From Nesterenkonia aurantiaca (GTDB lineage Bacteria; Actinomycetota; Actinomycetes; Actinomycetales; Micrococcaceae), in the NCBI RefSeq assembly GCF_004364585.1, contig NZ_SOAN01000003.1:186001-250000 (forward strand): 64,000 nt of DNA, read 5' to 3'. The notes beneath the pieces were generated by a model. The model saw only the letters and a program-made list of their open reading frames with translations. It ran no database searches and had not been told where the DNA came from. Each line of letters starts with the position of its first letter. Position 1 is the first letter of the stretch. A program made the position numbers and the translations under genes. Below, piece by piece: positions 32,166 through 40,810 of the stretch.

Positions 32166-33152
32166 ATGCGCGATAGCGAATTCTTCGGACATGTCACCGC
32201 CGTAGCTCCGGGCAAGATCAATGTGAGCCTCCGGGTCGGTCCACTCCGCGAGGACGGCTACCACGAGGTCGCCACGCTCTATCTGGCGGTTTCGCTCTAT
32301 GAGGAGGTCAGTGCGGCGCGGCGTGAGGACGGCGCGATCACGGTGAGCCTCTCGGAGCGTTCTAGCTTCACCGAGGTCCAGACCCGGGATCCGGAGACCC
32401 AGGAGATGGTGGCCGCGGCGATCCCGCTCGATGAGCGCAACCTGGTGCACCGCGCCGCCTCGAAGCTGCGTGACCGGCTCGGCATCACCGACGGGGTTGA
32501 CCTCACGATCACCAAGAACGTCCCGGTCGCCGGCGGGATGGGCGGAGGCTCCGCCGATGCCGCCGCCGCCCTGGTGGCCTGTTCGGCACTCTGGGAGGCG
32601 GGGCTCTCCAAGGAGCAGCTGGCGGAGCTCGGCGCCGAGCTCGGCGCCGACGTGCCGTTCGCGATCCTGGGCGGGGCAGCCGTGGGTCAGGGTGTGGGCG
32701 ACGAGCTCTCGCCGCTGCTCAGCCGCGGAGAGCTTCACCTGGTCCTGGTCCCGGCCAACACAGGGCTGTCCACGCCCGGCGTATACGCCAAGCTTGATCA
32801 GATGCGCGCCGAGGCCGGAGTCGAGGCCGAGGCTCCGGTTCTGGATCCAGACCTGGTCCGAGCGGTGTGCACCGCCGACGCCGAGCTGGTGGCCACGCTG
32901 ATGGCCAATGACCTGCAGGCTCCCGCCGTGGCCAGCCTGCCCTCGCTCGAAGACATGATGGACATGGGCATGATCGAAGGTGCGCTGCAGGGGATGGTCT
33001 CGGGCTCCGGCCCTACCCTGGTGTTCCTCGCCCGGGACGCGGAGTCCGCCCATCAGCTCTGCACCAGCCTGGAGGAGCGCACCGAGGTGTGGGCCATCCC
33101 GGTCACCGGGCCGGCCCCTGGCGCCCGGCTGATCAACGGCCGCGAGATCTGA
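32166..33152 (+). CDS. ispE: 4-diphosphocytidyl-2-C-methyl-D-erythritol kinase
   Basis: 328 residues. GHMP kinase of the MEP isoprenoid pathway that phosphorylates CDP-ME. Motif 1 is APGKINVSLRVGPLREDGYHEV. The ATP-binding glycine loop is VPVAGGMGGGSADAAAALVA. Motif 3 is GMVSGSGPTLVFLA near the C terminus. LGADVPFAILGGAAVGQGVGDEL is also typical. It follows rsmA by nine bases but has its own candidate promoter. Confidence 0.96.
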   Translation: MRDSEFFGHVTAVAPGKINVSLRVGPLREDGYHEVATLYLAVSLYEEVSAARREDGAITVSLSERSSFTEVQTRDPETQEMVAAAIPLDERNLVHRAASKLRDRLGITDGVDLTITKNVPVAGGMGGGSADAAAALVACSALWEAGLSKEQLAELGAELGADVPFAILGGAAVGQGVGDELSPLLSRGELHLVLVPANTGLSTPGVYAKLDQMRAEAGVEAEAPVLDPDLVRAVCTADAELVATLMANDLQAPAVASLPSLEDMMDMGMIEGALQGMVSGSGPTLVFLARDAESAHQLCTSLEERTEVWAIPVTGPAPGARLINGREI

Positions 33153-33171
33153 GGCCGGAGGGAACTGCGCT

Positions 33172-33203
33172 GAGGCGCCGCCGGAGAACATCCTTGGCGC
33201 CTC
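33172..33203. terminator. Terminator hairpin after ispE
   Basis: GAGGCGCC (33172-33179) and GGCGCCTC (33196-33203), perfect eight-pair arms with a 16-base loop, in the convergent gap between ispE and the ABC-F gene. Confidence 0.5.
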
Positions 33204-33254
33204 GCAGGAGACCGGGACCCCCTGGAAGCAGGCTGAGAAGGGGCGTGACCTGAA

Positions 33255-33274
33255 GGCCACGCTCACGCGTGGCC
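33255..33274. terminator. Terminator hairpin after the ABC-F gene
   Basis: GGCCACGC, loop TCAC, GCGTGGCC: a perfect eight-pair stem 16 bases beyond the end of the minus-strand ABC-F gene, which it probably terminates. Confidence 0.6.
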
Positions 33275-33289
33275 CGCAGCCTGACCGGC

Positions 33290-35176
33290 TCAGCCCACCT
33301 TCTCGGAGAGCTCCAGCCAGCGCTCCTCGAGCGTCGCGTTCTCGCCCTGCAGCCGACTCACATCGGCGGTGAGCTTGCCCAGGCCCTCGAAGTCGCTGGG
33401 ATCATGATCGGCCATCTGGCGCTGCTTCTTCTCCATCTGGGTGATCAGCTTCTGCATCTTGCGCTCGAGCGCGCCGACCTCCTTGCGCACCTCGCGTTCC
33501 TCGGCGCTGCTCAGCGCCGGGCCACCAGCTGACGCGGCCGAGGCCGACTTCATCGCCTCTCGGCGTGCCACGGCCGCCGCCTTGCCCGACCCGCCGCCGG
33601 CGCTGCCGCCGGACCCGGAGCCGCCGGACCCGGAGCCGCCAGTCCCTGAGGCGTCCGCGGAGGCGCCGTTGGCCCGGGCAGACTTGAGTCGCAGGTATTC
33701 CTCCACGCCGCCGGGCACGTGGCGCATGCGTCCGTCGAAGATCGCGTACTGCTGATCGGTCACGCGCTCGAGCAGGTACCGGTCGTGGGAGACCACGATC
33801 AGGGTGCCGGGCCAGGAGTCCAACAGGTCCTCCATGGCGGCGAGCATGTCGATGTCCAGGTCGTTGGTGGGCTCATCGAGGATCATCACGTTGGGCTCGG
33901 AGAGGAGCACCAGCAGCAGCTGCAGGCGTCGTCGCTGGCCGCCGGAGAGCTCGCCCACTCGGGCGGAGAGGTGGGCGGTGGAGAAGCCGAGGCGCTCAAG
34001 GAGCTGCGCCGGGGTGTGCTCCTTGCCGTCGATGACCACCTGGGTCTTCTCCCGCGCCAGCACCTCGCGGACCCGGTCGCCCTCGATATCAGCCAGCTGG
34101 GAGAACTGCTGATCCAGGGTCGCCAGGCGCACGGTCTTGCCGCTCTTGACCCGACCCGTGTCGGGCTCCAGCTTCCCGGCGATCAGGTTCAGCAGCGTGG
34201 ACTTGCCGGCGCCGTTGGCACCGAGGATCCCGGTGCGCTCACCGGGCCCGATCCGCCAGGTGACCTCATTGAGGATCTGCTTATCGCCGAAGGCCAGTGA
34301 GACGTCGAGGACATCGACCACGTCCTTGCCCAGCCGAGCGGTGGCCATCTTCTTCAGCTCGATCGGGTTGCGCGGGGGCGGGACATCGGCGATCAGCTCG
34401 TTGGCCGCCTCGATGCGGAACTTCGGCTTGGTGCTGCGGGCGGGGGCGCCGCGGCGCAGCCAGGCGAGCTCCTTCTTCATCAGGTTCTGTCGCTTGGCCT
34501 CCACGGTGGCCGCCTGCCGGTCGCGCTCCACCCGCTGCAGCACATACGCGGCATAGCCGCCGTCGAAGGGCTCCACCAGACCGTCATGGACCTCCCAGGT
34601 GGTGGTGCTGATCTCATCGAGGAACCAGCGATCGTGGGTGACCACCAGCAGACCCCCGGAGCTGCGCGGCCAGCGTCGGTTCAGGTGGTTCGCCAGCCAG
34701 GAGATGCCCTCCACGTCGAGGTGGTTCGTAGGCTCATCCAGGGCGATGATGTCCCATTCGCCCACCAGCAGCTTCGCCAGCGCCACTCGGCGGCGCTGCC
34801 CGCCGGAGAGCTCGGAGATCTTCGACTCCCAAGGGATGTCGGCCACCAGTCCGGCGATCACGTCGCGGATCTTCGCATCGGAGGCCCACTCGTGGTCATC
34901 GGCGTCCCCGACCACCGAGTAGCCCACGGTGTGCTCATCCTGGAGATCATCCGACTGGTCCAGCACGCCGAACTGCACGCCCTTGCGCCGGGTAACCTGC
35001 CCCGAGTCGGGCTCCAGCCGGCCGGTGAGCATGGCCAGCAGCGAGGACTTGCCGTCGCCGTTGCGCCCGACGACGCCGACGCGGTCGCCTTCGTTGATGC
35101 CGATCGTCACCGAGTTGAACACGGTGCGGGTAGGGAATTCCAGGTGTAGGGCTTCGGCCCCGAGAAGATGTGCCAC
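33290..35176 (-). CDS. ABC-F family ATP-binding protein (Uup/EttA type)
   Basis: 628 residues, two ABC domains and no membrane segment. Such proteins act on the ribosome. Domain 1: Walker A GRNGDGKSS, signature LSGGQRRRVALAKLL, Walker B IIALDEPTNHLD. Domain 2: GANGAGKSTLL, ELSGGQRRRLQLLL, MILDEPTNDLD. The linker has the Lys/Arg-rich ABC-F segment (RQNLMKKELAWLRRGAPARSTKPKFR). A Gly/Ser linker (GTGGSGSGGSGSGGSAGGGSG-like, encoded by short tandem repeats) leads to a C-terminal coiled coil from about 555 to 628, as in Uup. GTG 35176 is supported by TACCCT six bases upstream. Confidence 0.93.
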   Translation of the reverse strand: MAHLLGAEALHLEFPTRTVFNSVTIGINEGDRVGVVGRNGDGKSSLLAMLTGRLEPDSGQVTRRKGVQFGVLDQSDDLQDEHTVGYSVVGDADDHEWASDAKIRDVIAGLVADIPWESKISELSGGQRRRVALAKLLVGEWDIIALDEPTNHLDVEGISWLANHLNRRWPRSSGGLLVVTHDRWFLDEISTTTWEVHDGLVEPFDGGYAAYVLQRVERDRQAATVEAKRQNLMKKELAWLRRGAPARSTKPKFRIEAANELIADVPPPRNPIELKKMATARLGKDVVDVLDVSLAFGDKQILNEVTWRIGPGERTGILGANGAGKSTLLNLIAGKLEPDTGRVKSGKTVRLATLDQQFSQLADIEGDRVREVLAREKTQVVIDGKEHTPAQLLERLGFSTAHLSARVGELSGGQRRRLQLLLVLLSEPNVMILDEPTNDLDIDMLAAMEDLLDSWPGTLIVVSHDRYLLERVTDQQYAIFDGRMRHVPGGVEEYLRLKSARANGASADASGTGGSGSGGSGSGGSAGGGSGKAAAVARREAMKSASAASAGGPALSSAEEREVRKEVGALERKMQKLITQMEKKQRQMADHDPSDFEGLGKLTADVSRLQGENATLEERWLELSEKVG

Positions 35177-35182
35177 CCATCC

Positions 35183-35188
35183 AGGGTA
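35183..35188 (-). promoter_or_regulatory. -10 element for leaderless ABC-F transcript
   Basis: TACCCT on the minus strand, exactly six bases before the GTG at 35176. Confidence 0.5.
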
Positions 35189-35304
35189 ATGCCACGGTGG
35201 GGTCGCAGTTTCATCCCGCGAGGCGGCCCATGCAAAGATGGACCAGCGCGTGGCCGGAGATGAGGGTGTTCGCAGCGCCGAGCATCCTTAGACCGCCGTC
35301 GCAC

Positions 35305-35376
35305 TCCGCCTTGGTGTAATGGCAGCACGCCAGCCTTTGGAGCTGTGCAGTCTAGGTTCGAATCCTAGAGGCGGAA
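35305..35376 (+). tRNA. tRNA-Gln (anticodon TTG)
   Basis: 72 bases. Acceptor TCCGCCT (35305-35311) pairs with AGGCGGA (35369-35375), discriminator A. The anticodon loop CTTTGGA between stem CAGC/GCTG gives TTG, reading CAA/CAG. The T arm CTAGG-TTCGAAT-CCTAG is perfect. No CCA is encoded. It lies immediately before glmU, a conserved arrangement in Micrococcales. Confidence 0.97.
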
Positions 35377-35444
35377 CGGCAGTCGAGATCGCCGGACCTC
35401 TCTACACTGAGGAGTCCCAAATACCGCGTCGAGGAGCAGCCTTC

Positions 35445-36932
35445 GTGACCAACACCCAGTCATCCCAGCCCACCGCAGTGATCGTGCTCGCGGCCGGAGC
35501 CGGGACCCGGATGAAGTCCAGCACCCCGAAGATCATGCACCCGATCGGCGGCGTCTCGATGATCGGGCACGCGCTGAGCGCGGCGAAGGGCCTGAACCCG
35601 CAGCAGCTGGTCGCCGTGGTGCGCCACCAGCGCGAGAAGGTCGCGGACCACATCGTCTCGGTCGAGCCCCGCGCCGTGATCGCCGATCAGGACGAGGTCC
35701 CGGGCACCGGCCGCGCCGTGGCCTGCGCCCTGGACGCGCTCACCGCGGCAGGGGCTCCCGCCGAGACCGGCACCGTCGTCGTCACCTACGGCGATGTCCC
35801 GCTGCTGCAGACCCAGATGCTCGCGGAGCTCGTGGACACCCATGAGCGGGACGGCAACGCCGTCACCGTGCTCACCGCGGTGCTCGAGGACGCCGCCGGC
35901 TACGGCCGGATCCTGCGCAGCGCAGAGGACCCGCAGGACGTGCTCGGGATCGTGGAGCATAAGGACGCCACCGCGCAGCAGCGCAGCATCACCGAGATCA
36001 ACTCCGGGATCTACGCCTTCGACGCCGCCGTGCTCACCCGCGCGCTGGCCCAGGTCACCACGGACAACGCGCAGGGTGAGATGTACCTCACCGATGTGCT
36101 CTCCATCGCGCGCGCCGAGGGCGGGCGAGTCTCTGCCGTCATCACCGAGGACCGCTGGCAGGTCGAGGGGGCCAACGACAGGGTCCAGCTGCAGGCGCTC
36201 GGCGCGGAGATGAACAAGCGCATCGTGGAGCGGGCCATGCGTGCCGGCACCACCGTGATCGATCCGGCCACCACCTGGATCGACGCCACCGTCACCTTGG
36301 AGGAGGACTCCACCATCCTTCCTGGCACCCAGCTCCACGGCGCCACGCATATCGGGCGCAACGCCGTTGTCGGCCCGGACACCACGCTGCGCGACGTGAT
36401 CGTCGGAGAGGCCGCGACGCTGACCCGGGTCCACGGCTCCGGAGCCCAGATCGGCGCCGGTGCGAGCGTGGGACCCTTCACCTACCTGCGTCCGGGCACA
36501 GTGCTGGGAACCGAGGGCAAGATCGGCGCCTTCTACGAGACCAAGAATGTGGAGATCGGGCGGGGCAGCAAGCTGAGCCATCTGGGCTATGCGGGCGACG
36601 CGACGATCGGGGAGTTCACCAATATCGGCTGCGGCAACATCACCGCGAACTACGACGGCGAGAACAAGCACCGCACGCAGATCGGCTCCCACGTGCGCAC
36701 CAGCTCCAACACCGTCTTCGTCGCACCGGTCTCGGTGGGCGACGGCGCCTACACCGGGGCAGGCGCCGTGGTGCGCAAGGATGTGCCCGCCGGAGCGCTG
36801 GCGCTCTCCATCGCGCCGCAGCGCAACGCCGAGGGCTGGGTCCAGGCCAAACGGCCAGGATCCGCAGCCGCCGACGCCGCCCAGGCCACGGCCGCCGACG
36901 CCCCGGCGTCCACGCGGCCCGAAGCCGTCTGA
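35445..36932 (+). CDS. glmU: Bifunctional UDP-GlcNAc pyrophosphorylase / GlcN-1-P acetyltransferase
   Basis: 495 residues. Makes UDP-N-acetylglucosamine for peptidoglycan. The N-terminal pyrophosphorylase has VIVLAAGAGTRMKSSTPKIMHPIGG (nucleotide-binding) and VTYGDVPLL. A linker follows, then a left-handed beta-helix acetyltransferase of hexapeptide repeats (IGRNAVVGPDTTLRDV, then GSGAQIGAGASVGPFTYLRPG) with ETKNVEIG, SHLGYAGDATIGE and CGNITANYDG. A disordered Ala-rich tail of about 30 residues ends it. The frame is open back into the tRNA, so I start at GTG 35445, preceded by GAGGAG. Confidence 0.97.
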   Translation: MTNTQSSQPTAVIVLAAGAGTRMKSSTPKIMHPIGGVSMIGHALSAAKGLNPQQLVAVVRHQREKVADHIVSVEPRAVIADQDEVPGTGRAVACALDALTAAGAPAETGTVVVTYGDVPLLQTQMLAELVDTHERDGNAVTVLTAVLEDAAGYGRILRSAEDPQDVLGIVEHKDATAQQRSITEINSGIYAFDAAVLTRALAQVTTDNAQGEMYLTDVLSIARAEGGRVSAVITEDRWQVEGANDRVQLQALGAEMNKRIVERAMRAGTTVIDPATTWIDATVTLEEDSTILPGTQLHGATHIGRNAVVGPDTTLRDVIVGEAATLTRVHGSGAQIGAGASVGPFTYLRPGTVLGTEGKIGAFYETKNVEIGRGSKLSHLGYAGDATIGEFTNIGCGNITANYDGENKHRTQIGSHVRTSSNTVFVAPVSVGDGAYTGAGAVVRKDVPAGALALSIAPQRNAEGWVQAKRPGSAAADAAQATAADAPASTRPEAV

Positions 36933-36985
36933 AGACCACCTACTTAACCCACCCACAGCAACGCCGGCGAGAGGCAACAACACCC

Positions 36986-37966
36986 ATGGATGAAATCAGG
37001 CTGAGCGGGGAGAAGACGCTGGTGCTGGCATCGGGGCGCGCACACCCGGAGCTGGCCGAAGAGATCGCGAAGGAGCTCGGCACCGAGCTGCTGCCGATCA
37101 GCGCCTACGACTTCGCCAACGGAGAGATCTACGTCCGATCCTCTGAATCGGTCCGCGGCAAGGACATCTTCCTGCTGCAGTCCCACCCGGCGCCGATGAA
37201 CAACTGGCTGATGGAGCAGCTCATCATGGTCGACTCCATGAAGCGCGCCTCGGCCAAGCGGATCACCGTGGTCTCCCCGTTCTACCCCTATGCCCGTCAG
37301 GACAAGAAGGGCCGCGGTCGCGAGCCGATCTCGGCGCGACTGGTCGCGGACCTCTATAAGGCGGCAGGCGCTGACCGGATCATGAGCGTGGACCTGCACA
37401 CCGCGCAGATCCAGGGATTCTTCAACGGCCCGGTGGACCACCTCTTCGCGGTCCCGCTGCTGGCCGATCACATCCGCGGACGCGTCGCCGACGACGAGGT
37501 CACCGTGGTCTCCCCAGACACCGGCCGGGTGCGCGTGGCGGAGCAGTGGGCCGAGCGCCTGGGCGGCGCGCCGCTGGCCTTCGTGCACAAGACCCGCGAC
37601 GTGACCCAGCCGAACAAGGCAGTCTCGAAGCAGGTCGTGGGCCAGGTCGAGGGCCGCACCTGCGTGCTCATCGACGACATGATCGACACCGGCGGCACCA
37701 TCTCCGGCGCCGTGCAGGTGCTCAAGGACGCCGGGGCCAAGGACGTCATCATCGCCGCGACCCATGCTGTTTTCTCCGACCCCGCCGCCGAGCGGCTGGC
37801 CAACTGCGGGGCGCGGGAGATCGTGGTGACCAACACGCTGCCGATCCCCGAGGAGAAGCGCTTCGAGACCCTCACCGTGCTCTCGATCGCGCCGATCCTG
37901 GCCCGGGCGATCAAGGAGGTCTTCACCGACGGCTCGGTGACCTCCCTCTTCGACGGTCACGCATAA
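36986..37966 (+). CDS. prs: Ribose-phosphate pyrophosphokinase
   Basis: 326 residues. Makes PRPP from ribose 5-phosphate and ATP for nucleotides, His and Trp. ATP/Mg site: SVDLHTAQIQGFF. Flexible loop: FYPYARQDKKGRGREPISARL. PRPP-binding loop: CVLIDDMIDTGGTI. ISAYDFANGEIYVRSSESVRGKDIFLLQS is the N-terminal regulatory-fold region. ATG 36986 follows a GAGAGG. It follows glmU with a 53-base gap, probably co-transcribed. Confidence 0.97.
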   Translation: MDEIRLSGEKTLVLASGRAHPELAEEIAKELGTELLPISAYDFANGEIYVRSSESVRGKDIFLLQSHPAPMNNWLMEQLIMVDSMKRASAKRITVVSPFYPYARQDKKGRGREPISARLVADLYKAAGADRIMSVDLHTAQIQGFFNGPVDHLFAVPLLADHIRGRVADDEVTVVSPDTGRVRVAEQWAERLGGAPLAFVHKTRDVTQPNKAVSKQVVGQVEGRTCVLIDDMIDTGGTISGAVQVLKDAGAKDVIIAATHAVFSDPAAERLANCGAREIVVTNTLPIPEEKRFETLTVLSIAPILARAIKEVFTDGSVTSLFDGHA

Positions 37967-37995
37967 CCAGCAGCACAGTCCCACACACCCCGCGC

Positions 37996-38063
37996 TGAGG
38001 GGCGGATTCTGCGACTATCTGAAGCCTCTTGAGGGGTCAGATGCTCGCAGAATCCGCCCCTCA
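37996..38063 (-). repeat. 68-bp palindromic repeat, copy A
   Basis: TGAGGGGCGGATTCTGCGA (37996-38014) is perfectly inverted as 38045-38063. One mismatch further out the pairing resumes (CGCG at 37991-37994 with 38065-38068). Inside, ATCTGA (38017-38022) pairs with TCAGAT (38037-38042). It lies between the convergent prs and tetR genes, overlapping the tetR stop codon, so here it may also terminate transcription. Same length and ends as the copy at 51938, in opposite orientation. Confidence 0.8.
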
Positions 38064-38702
38064 ACGCGTGGGGTGGGTGGCCCAGGCGACGACGACGTCG
38101 CCGATGAACCGGCGCATGTGCTCCTGGCGGGACTCGGTGGTGAAGTCCGGATCGAAGAGGTGCCCGAAGGTGTAGCGGTTCGCGACCTGGAACACGCAGT
38201 AGGAGCTGATCAAGAGGTGCAGGTCCAGCGCATTGACCTCTTCGCGGAAGGCCCCCTGCTTCTTGCCCTCGGCAATGATCCCGTCGAGGATGGTCACCGC
38301 CGGCTTGCCCAGGTCGCCCAGGGACTCCAGCTTCCGGATGTACTTGCCGCGGTGGATGTTCTCGATCGAGACCAGCCGGATGAAGGCGGTGTTGCGCAGG
38401 TGATGCTCGTAGGTCAGCTCCGCGAGTTCGCGCAGCGCGTCGATCGGCTGCATCTCATCGACGTGCAGGGACTGCTCGGCCTGCCGGATCCCGCGGTAGG
38501 CGTTCTCCAGCACGGCGAGGTAGAGCTTTTCCTTGCCGCCGAAGTAGTAGTAGATCATCCGCTTGGTGGTGCGGGTGCGGCGGGCGATCTCGTCGATGCG
38601 AGCCCCGGAATATCCGTCATCGGCGAAGGCTTCGGTGGCTACCGCGAGGACCTCGGCGCGGGTGCGCACGGCGTCTCGCTGTCGGGCGGGCGTCTGCGTC
38701 AC
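38061..38702 (-). CDS. TetR/AcrR family regulator of the TRAP operon
   Basis: 213 residues. HTH: RTRAEVLAVATEAFADDGYSGARIDEIARRTRTTKRMIYYYFGGKEKLYLAVLENAYRGIR-type layout, very conserved. The C-terminal domain is a TetR_C type with a Tyr/His-rich region (YEHHLRNTAFIRLVSIENIHRGKYI). GTG 38702 has AGAGGAG six bases ahead. ATG 38768 overlaps the upstream stop codon as ATGA and is the alternative. It is the last gene of the dctQ-dctM-dehydrogenase-dctP-phosphotriesterase operon, so I infer it controls that operon, perhaps at the palindrome at 43574. Confidence 0.87.
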   Translation of the reverse strand: MTQTPARQRDAVRTRAEVLAVATEAFADDGYSGARIDEIARRTRTTKRMIYYYFGGKEKLYLAVLENAYRGIRQAEQSLHVDEMQPIDALRELAELTYEHHLRNTAFIRLVSIENIHRGKYIRKLESLGDLGKPAVTILDGIIAEGKKQGAFREEVNALDLHLLISSYCVFQVANRYTFGHLFDPDFTTESRQEHMRRFIGDVVVAWATHPTR

Positions 38703-38764
38703 AGTGTTCTCCTCTGGCTCAGCCGCGACAGTATCAGATGCCTCAGGCTCAGAAAGGTGGCCCG

Positions 38765-39760
38765 TCATGCTCCTGTCAGCATCCGACGCGGGTTCTCCAC
38801 CATCAGCCGGTGCTCCAGCGCAGGGTCCAGGCCCTGCGTGCGCAGGCGGGGCAGGATCCGTCGGTGCAGATGATCCATCCGCCAGTGCGGGGCGTGCGCT
38901 GCCCGCCAGGAGGGCGGGGTGATCCGGCTGAAGACGGCCGCATCATGGGAGAGCAGCAGCTGGTCCTCGAGACCGAGCTCCAGGAGGTTCAGCAGCATCG
39001 TGATCCGGTCCTCATCGGAGCCGGTATGACGCATCCCGAAACGGTCGAAGCCCAGGAAGGACCCGGCCTGGGCGAGCTCCTGAAGGTAGCCCAGGTCGGT
39101 GGAGTCCCCGCTGTGCCCGATGACCACCCGGGTCAGATCCACGCCCAGGCGCCCGAGCAGCCGCTGCTGATCCAGGCCTCCGCCTGATCCCGGGTCCGAG
39201 TGGGTGGTGATCGGCACCCCGGTGATCCGGTGCGCCTCGGCCGCTGCGGTGAAGACCTGGGCCACGTCCTCGGTGATTCCGGCCCTGTCCGAGCAGACCT
39301 TGATGAGTGCCGCCCGCAGCTCGGTGCCGGCGATGCCCTCCTGGATGTCGCCCAGGAACAGTCGCAGCAGCGGATCCGGGCCATCCACCAGCCGCCCCGG
39401 GCCGTTGAGGTGGAAGAAGTGCGGCAGCACGTCGCTGGTGTACCAGCCGGTGGCGGCCAGGATCCGGACCGAGGTGCGGCGGGCCAGTTCAGCGACCCGC
39501 CGCACATCTCGTCCGAGACCGGGGACGGTGAGGTCCACGATCGTCTCTACGCCCAGCTCTGCCAGCCCCTGCAGCTGCCTCACGGCCTCGGCCATGACCG
39601 CGGTGGAGTCCCACTCGGGGTGGGGCAGGTCCCGATCCAGCTGAGGATCACCGACGATCAGGTGCTCATGCACCAGCGTGGTGCCCAGCTCTGCGCCGGT
39701 CACCTCTCCGGTGAGCGTGGGGACCGTGCCGGGGATCAGGCCGGGGTTCGGGCTGGACAT
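38765..39760 (-). CDS. Phosphotriesterase family hydrolase (lactonase-like)
   Basis: 331 residues, amidohydrolase TIM barrel. Metal ligands: HEHLI near the N terminus, the Lys likely to be carbamylated in AALIKVCSD, His in THSDPGSGGG, His in VIGHSGDSTDLGYL and the catalytic Asp in LLLSHDAAVF. Members hydrolyse lactones, phosphotriesters or carboxylic esters; the real substrate is unknown. Its place in a TRAP-transporter operon with a shikimate-dehydrogenase-like gene suggests a lactone or ester of the transported acid. ATG 39760 lies ten bases after the dctP stop; upstream codons overlap that gene. Confidence 0.88.
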   Translation of the reverse strand: MSSPNPGLIPGTVPTLTGEVTGAELGTTLVHEHLIVGDPQLDRDLPHPEWDSTAVMAEAVRQLQGLAELGVETIVDLTVPGLGRDVRRVAELARRTSVRILAATGWYTSDVLPHFFHLNGPGRLVDGPDPLLRLFLGDIQEGIAGTELRAALIKVCSDRAGITEDVAQVFTAAAEAHRITGVPITTHSDPGSGGGLDQQRLLGRLGVDLTRVVIGHSGDSTDLGYLQELAQAGSFLGFDRFGMRHTGSDEDRITMLLNLLELGLEDQLLLSHDAAVFSRITPPSWRAAHAPHWRMDHLHRRILPRLRTQGLDPALEHRLMVENPRRMLTGA

Positions 39761-39770
39761 AGAGGTGGTG

Positions 39771-40796
39771 TCACTCGCTCGCGGAGCGGATGGACTCGAA
39801 GGCCTCCAGAGATTCGCCCTCGAGAGCATCCTCGAGGTTGCTCACGGTCTGCTCCTGGAAGGCCTCCACGTCGACATCCTCGATGACCTCCCAGTCATCG
39901 CCCGAGCGCCATTCCTCCAGCGTGACCTCCTCGTCCTCGACCACACAGTCGGTGACCTGGGTGACCGCGGAGTCCACGGCGGCGCTGAGCGCCTCCTGCT
40001 GCTCCTCGTCGAGGTTGTTCCATTCCTCGGACATGATCACCAGGTTGGTGTTGAGCTGGTGCGCGGAGAGGTTCAGGTAGTCCTGGACCTCGGCGAGGTT
40101 CTCCGACTCGATGTTGGTGATCGGGTTCTCCTGGCCGTCCACCGCGCCCTGCTGCAGCGAGAGGTAGAGCTCCTCATAGGCGACCTCCACCGCGTCCGCG
40201 CCGAGCGCCCGGGCGTTCATCAGGAACTGCGGCGATCCGGGGAAGCGGATCTGCATCCCGGCGAGGTCCTCAGGGCTGCGGATCGGCTCATTCGAGGTGA
40301 AGTGCCGGGCGCCGGCGGACCATGCGCCCAGGGTCTGGATCCCAGCCTCCTCGGCGAAGGCCTCGGTGAGTGCCGCGCCGTCCTCGCTCTCCATGAACCG
40401 GGCGAGGTGATCGGCGTCGTCGAAGGCGTAGGCGGCGTCGAGCACGCTGATCGGCTCGTAGACCGCGCCCAGGGCGGAGGCGCCCTGGATGTCGATGTCC
40501 ACGTCGCCGGAGGCCACCGAGGCGATCCGGTCGGCGTCGCCGCCGAGCTGGCTGGCACCGTAGATCTCGATGCTCAGTCCGACGTCGGCGGCCTCGACCT
40601 CTTCCTTGATCACGTCGGCGCCGCAGCGGGCCTGGGGCTGGTCGTCGTTGTAGCTGTGCGCCAGGGTCAGCTCGGTGGTCTCGCCATCGCCGCCCGCGTC
40701 TCCGCCGTCGCCGTTGCCGCCGCAGGCTGTCAGCGCCAGGATCGGGACTGCGGCCAGCACGGCTGCCTTGCTGAGGGTCTTCTTGGACTTGAACAT
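39771..40796 (-). CDS. TRAP transporter substrate-binding protein DctP
   Basis: 341 residues. Lipoprotein signal peptide: KKTLSKAAVLAAVPILALTACGG, lipobox LTAC. The mature protein is DctP-type: LTLAHSYNDDQPQ, IEIYGASQLGGDADRIASVASGDVDI, then the conserved carboxylate-binding Arg region MQIRFPGSPQFL and YLSLQQGAVDGQENPITNI. TRAP systems use Na+ gradients to import organic acids. The start has AAAGGAA nine bases ahead. The dehydrogenase gene upstream ends 15 bases away. Confidence 0.93.
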   Translation of the reverse strand: MFKSKKTLSKAAVLAAVPILALTACGGNGDGGDAGGDGETTELTLAHSYNDDQPQARCGADVIKEEVEAADVGLSIEIYGASQLGGDADRIASVASGDVDIDIQGASALGAVYEPISVLDAAYAFDDADHLARFMESEDGAALTEAFAEEAGIQTLGAWSAGARHFTSNEPIRSPEDLAGMQIRFPGSPQFLMNARALGADAVEVAYEELYLSLQQGAVDGQENPITNIESENLAEVQDYLNLSAHQLNTNLVIMSEEWNNLDEEQQEALSAAVDSAVTQVTDCVVEDEEVTLEEWRSGDDWEVIEDVDVEAFQEQTVSNLEDALEGESLEAFESIRSASE

Positions 40797-40810
40797 GGTG
40801 GGTGTTCCTT

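Noticed and set aside
35319-35444. N-terminal extension of glmU
   Set aside because: It would begin inside tRNA-Gln. GTG 35445 has a ribosome site and matches the normal GlmU start.
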